7,109 nt of DNA from Bacteroidetes bacterium QS_8_64_10. GTDB taxonomy: Bacteria; Bacteroidota; Rhodothermia; Rhodothermales; Salinibacteraceae. The stretch covers positions 1 through 7,109 of the forward strand of contig PXTQ01000046.1 in the NCBI GenBank assembly GCA_003022505.1, read 5' to 3'. Under the pieces are notes generated by a model, which had not been told where the DNA came from, made no database searches, and worked only from the letters and a program-made list of their open reading frames with translations. This document shows, one piece after another, positions 4,855 to 7,109 of the stretch (position 1 is the stretch's first letter; each line of letters begins with the position of its first letter). The position numbers and the translations under genes are program-made.

Positions 4855-5925
4855 CTACGCCTCGGCGGCCTCCTCCTCGTCCGCTTCGCCGGAGGCCTCC
4901 GCTTCGCCGTTCTCTTCCGGCTCGATCATGCCCAGCTCAATGCGCATCTGGCGCTCAATCTGCCCGCGGATCTCGTCGTTCTCCTCGAGCCATTCTTTGG
5001 CCGCCGCCTCGCCCTGCCCGATGGTGTTCCCATCGTAGGAGTACCACGAGCCGCGCTTCTCGATCAGATCGAGTTCGATGCCCATGTCCACGAGATCGCT
5101 GAGCCGCGAGATGCCCTCGCCGTAGATGATGTCAAACTCGGCTTTCTTGAACGGCGGCGCCACCTTGTTCTTCTTGACGCGAACGCGCGTGCGATTGCCA
5201 ATCACGTCTTTGCCGTCCTTGACGGCTCCGATGCGTCGGATGTCCATGCGCACTGACGAGTAGAACTTGAGCGCGCGCCCGCCGGAGGTCGTCTCCGGGT
5301 TGCCGTACATCACACCGATCTTCATGCGGATCTGGTTGATGAAGATGAGCACCGTCTTGGTGCGGTTGATCGTGCCGGCCAGCTTGCGGAGCGCCTTGCT
5401 CATGAGACGCGCCTGCAGGCCGACCTGCGTGTCGCCCATGTCGCCTTCCAACTCGGATTCCGGTACGAGCGCGCTCACCGAGTCGATCACAACCACGTCG
5501 AGCGCGCCGGAGCGCACCAGCATCTCGCAGATGTTGAGCGCCTGTTCGCCCGTGTCGGGCTGGCTCAGGAGCAGCTCGTCGGTGTCCACGCCGAGCGCCT
5601 CCGCGTAGTTCGGATCCAGAGCGTGCTCGGCGTCGATGAAGGCGCAGGTGCCCCCCTTCTTTTGCGCCTCCGCCACGATGTGTTGCGCGAGCGTCGTCTT
5701 GCCGCTCGCCTCCGGACCGTAGATTTCCACGATGCGACCGCGCGGCACGCCGCCCACGCCGAGGGCCGCGTCGATCTTGAGCGACCCCGTTGGAATGGCG
5801 TCCACCTCCTGCACCGGCTCGTCGCCCAGCCGCATGATGGCGCCCTGACCGTGATCCTTCTGGATCTGCTTGACGGTGCGTTCGAGTGCTTTCTGTTTGG
5901 CCTGCTCGTCGTTGTTGTTAGCCAT
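4855..5925 (-). CDS. recA: Recombinase RecA (356 aa)
   Basis: RecA forms ATP-dependent filaments on single-stranded DNA, carries out strand exchange, and stimulates LexA self-cleavage in the SOS response. Walker A is GPEASGKTT (70-78), the catalytic glutamate is E100 in FIDAEHALDP, and Walker B is VVVID (144-148). The DNA-binding loop L2 follows INQIRMKIGVMYGNPETT (196-213). The C-terminal domain is complete through IGQGEAAAKEWLEEN, and the last 22 residues are almost all Glu, Asp, Ala or Gly, a long acidic tail. Length matches the family (about 350) and there is no intein or frameshift. The ATG at 5925 is supported by AGAGGT 7 bases upstream and by the usual N-terminus. cinA lies upstream on the same strand with a 231-base gap containing a possible operator, so recA probably has its own promoter. 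No recX follows; a secreted phosphatase does, after a strong hairpin. Confidence 0.99.
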   Translation of the reverse strand: MANNNDEQAKQKALERTVKQIQKDHGQGAIMRLGDEPVQEVDAIPTGSLKIDAALGVGGVPRGRIVEIYGPEASGKTTLAQHIVAEAQKKGGTCAFIDAEHALDPNYAEALGVDTDELLLSQPDTGEQALNICEMLVRSGALDVVVIDSVSALVPESELEGDMGDTQVGLQARLMSKALRKLAGTINRTKTVLIFINQIRMKIGVMYGNPETTSGGRALKFYSSVRMDIRRIGAVKDGKDVIGNRTRVRVKKNKVAPPFKKAEFDIIYGEGISRLSDLVDMGIELDLIEKRGSWYSYDGNTIGQGEAAAKEWLEENDEIRGQIERQMRIELGMIEPEENGEAEASGEADEEEAAEA

Positions 5926-5932
5926 GTCGATT

Positions 5933-5938
5933 ACCTCT
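5933..5938 (-). promoter_or_regulatory. Shine-Dalgarno sequence of recA
   Basis: On the coding strand AGAGGT stands 7 bases before the recA ATG. It fixes the start and is the only clear ribosome-binding site in the window; the other starts lack one. Confidence 0.7.
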
Positions 5939-5984
5939 TTGGATTAGTCGAAAAAGTCGTCGCTCAGTAAAGGTACGAACCGAA

Positions 5985-6020
5985 GGTGACACCGTATCGT
6001 CACCCCTTTTATGTGTGCAA
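5985..6020 (-). promoter_or_regulatory. Candidate recA promoter with overlapping inverted repeat
   Basis: The inverted repeat GGTGAC-N8-GTCACC (5985-6004) lies 60-80 bases before the recA ATG. On the coding strand a weak TTGCAC (6015-6020) and a TACGGT (5991-5996), 18 bases apart, could be -35 and -10 boxes, placing the inverted repeat over the -10 region where a repressor would block RNA polymerase. An SOS operator is the natural suspicion for recA. The site does not match the well-known CTGT-N8-ACAG or GAAC-N4-GTTC LexA boxes, and LexA sites differ widely between phyla. The promoter boxes are weak. Confidence 0.3.
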
Positions 6021-6108
6021 GATGTGAAGTGTGTAGAAGTGAAAGTGTCTACGTGTCTACGTTCTCACGTTCACACATCCAAACTTTCATCCACCCCTCC
6101 ACACTTTT
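6011..6108. repeat. Quasi-repetitive word tract in the cinA-recA spacer
   Basis: This tract is made of short related words with a period near 8. GTGTCTAC occurs twice in tandem (6045-6060), followed by GTTCTCAC and GTTCACAC, then less regular C-rich octamers such as ATCCAAAC, TTTCATCC and ACACTTTT. The left half uses words such as GATGTGAA and GTGTGTAGAA, and the right half their approximate complements (TTCACACATC), so the tract is also a loose inverted repeat centred near 6050. It holds no open frame of note and no terminator for cinA. Confidence 0.6.
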
Positions 6109-6156
6109 CGGGTCGTCCTTCATTACGGTAGACACATGAGCGCGGTGAATATAACG

Positions 6157-7109
6157 TCACGCCGGTCGAGGTTGTTTTTCGTCGCTCAAGAGCCGCCGCA
6201 GGAAGTTGAGCAGGGCCGTGCAAGAGAGCGCCTTGTTGAGCGCGCGCTCCTTCGTCAGGTTCAACAGCTTCGCCTCCACGCCTTCGCCCCGGCGCGCGCA
6301 CCCGATCCAGACCGTGCCGACGGGCTTGTCGGGCGTGCCGCCGGTGGGACCGGCGATGCCGGTGGTGGCGAGGCCCACGTCGGCCTGAAAGCGGCGGCGC
6401 ACGCCCTCGGCCATCTGGCGCGCCACCGCCTCGCTGACCGCGCCCACCTCGCGCAGGTCGTCAACGCTTACGTCCAGCAGGCTCGTCTTAGAAGCATATG
6501 AATACGCGACCACCCCGCCCTCGAAGTACGCCGATGAGCCGCTGACGCTGGTGATCCGGTTCGCCACGTAGCCGCCCGTGCAACTCTCCGCCACAGCGAC
6601 GGTCAGGCTGCGATCTCGCAGCATTGTTCCGGCGACTGCCTCGATGGTGGTGTCGCTGCCGGTGCCGAAGATGTATTTCTCTGCTCGTTCGCGCAGGCGT
6701 TCCTCCAGCCGGTCGAGGCGCTCCTCCACGACGACTTCGTCGTCGCCGCGTGCGGTGAGGCGCAGCCGCACGCCCTGCGGGGACGGAAGAAAGGCCAGCT
6801 TCGTCGCCGCGCTCACGAGGTCCGACACGTCGCCGATGCGCTCGTGCAGGTGCGACTCGCCGATGCCTGCCGTGCAAATCGTGCGGTGGCGGATGACTTG
6901 CCCGTCGCGGCGCTCGCGCAGGCGGGACCGCACTTCGTGCTCGAAGAGGTGCCTCATCTCCGCAGGCACGCCCGGCAGCACGGCCAGCAGCTTATCGTTG
7001 GCGGCGTGCCAGAGGCCGGGTGCGGTGCCTTTCGGGTTCGGAAGCACCGTAGCGCCTTCGGGAACGAGCGCCTGCGAGCGATTGCTTGCCGGAGGCGTGC
7101 GCCCGCGCT
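6157..7109 (-). CDS. cinA: CinA-family protein, C-terminal three quarters (nicotinamide-nucleotide amidase domain)
   Basis: The open frame enters from the right edge and has 316 complete codons before TGA at 6157-6159; about 100 N-terminal residues are missing. The first visible part, ending SNRSQALVPEGATVLPNPKG and then TAPG, is the end of the MoCF-like (COG1058) domain, where the family has N-x-x-Q-A-hydrophobic-x-P-x-G-A and N-P-x-G-T-A-P-G. PGVPAEM follows, then a variable middle region. The C-terminal CinA/PncC domain has the catalytic AESCTGG with its serine, then GGVVAYSYASK, GAVSEAVARQMAEG, TTGIAGPTGGTPDKPVGTVW and an Arg-rich end. This domain deamidates nicotinamide mononucleotide to the acid form, recycling pyridine nucleotides; in full-length CinA proteins the N-terminal domain can act as an ADP-ribose pyrophosphatase. 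In streptococci cinA is competence-induced and co-transcribed with recA; here 231 bases separate the two. A GTG at 7047 is internal, not the start. Confidence 0.95.
   Translation of the reverse strand, partial: RGRTPPASNRSQALVPEGATVLPNPKGTAPGLWHAANDKLLAVLPGVPAEMRHLFEHEVRSRLRERRDGQVIRHRTICTAGIGESHLHERIGDVSDLVSAATKLAFLPSPQGVRLRLTARGDDEVVVEERLDRLEERLRERAEKYIFGTGSDTTIEAVAGTMLRDRSLTVAVAESCTGGYVANRITSVSGSSAYFEGGVVAYSYASKTSLLDVSVDDLREVGAVSEAVARQMAEGVRRRFQADVGLATTGIAGPTGGTPDKPVGTVWIGCARRGEGVEAKLLNLTKERALNKALSCTALLNFLRRLLSDEKQPRPA

Noticed and set aside
6011..6108. CRISPR-like array in the cinA-recA spacer
   Set aside because: The units are about 8 bases and degenerate, with no 25-40-base repeats, regular spacers or cas genes.

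Overview
The window is GC-rich (GC-biased third codon positions) and most likely comes from the Rhodothermota/Bacteroidota side of the tree, something like Rhodothermales or Salinibacter. Three observations support this. There is a bacterial group-II type PcrB/geranylgeranylglyceryl phosphate synthase, which is common in that lineage. Shine-Dalgarno sequences are absent before almost every gene. RecA carries a long acidic C-terminal tail. The assignment is inference from gene content, not a database match.

Left part (1-1243, + strand): the last 52 codons of an ABC-transporter ATPase of the iron-siderophore/vitamin B12 importer type; a short spacer with four degenerate copies of a GACCTGCRACCTT word; a PduO-type cob(I)alamin adenosyltransferase; a short stretch that may hold the C-terminal relic of a small lipoprotein-like gene; and an unrecognised 61-residue protein. 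The ABC ATPase and adenosyltransferase make a sensible pair, one importing corrinoid and the other converting it to coenzyme B12.

Middle (1255-3569, - strand): pcrB followed after 32 bases by a 12-helix sodium:neurotransmitter-symporter family (SNF/SLC6-like) transporter, probably one transcription unit. Upstream of pcrB lies a relatively AT-rich 395-base intergenic region with no convincing gene. It holds a perfect 7-bp inverted repeat, a candidate Bacteroidota-type promoter, and short words that recur as their own complements.

Right part: an initiator tRNA (CAT anticodon) on the + strand with a strong intrinsic terminator, convergent with a secreted PAP2 phosphatase. Upstream of that, also on the - strand, are recA and the C-terminal three quarters of cinA, which runs off the window end. 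cinA-recA is a linkage seen in many bacteria. Between recA and PAP2 is a 19-bp inverted repeat with one mismatch, which becomes G-U in the - strand transcript. The cinA-recA spacer holds a candidate operator and a word-repeat tract.

The coding content is mostly housekeeping and I see no new multi-gene defence or mobile system. The most unusual signal is in the spacers: at least four contain short-word, quasi-repetitive tracts, each built from a different word, two of them with approximate mirror-complementary halves.
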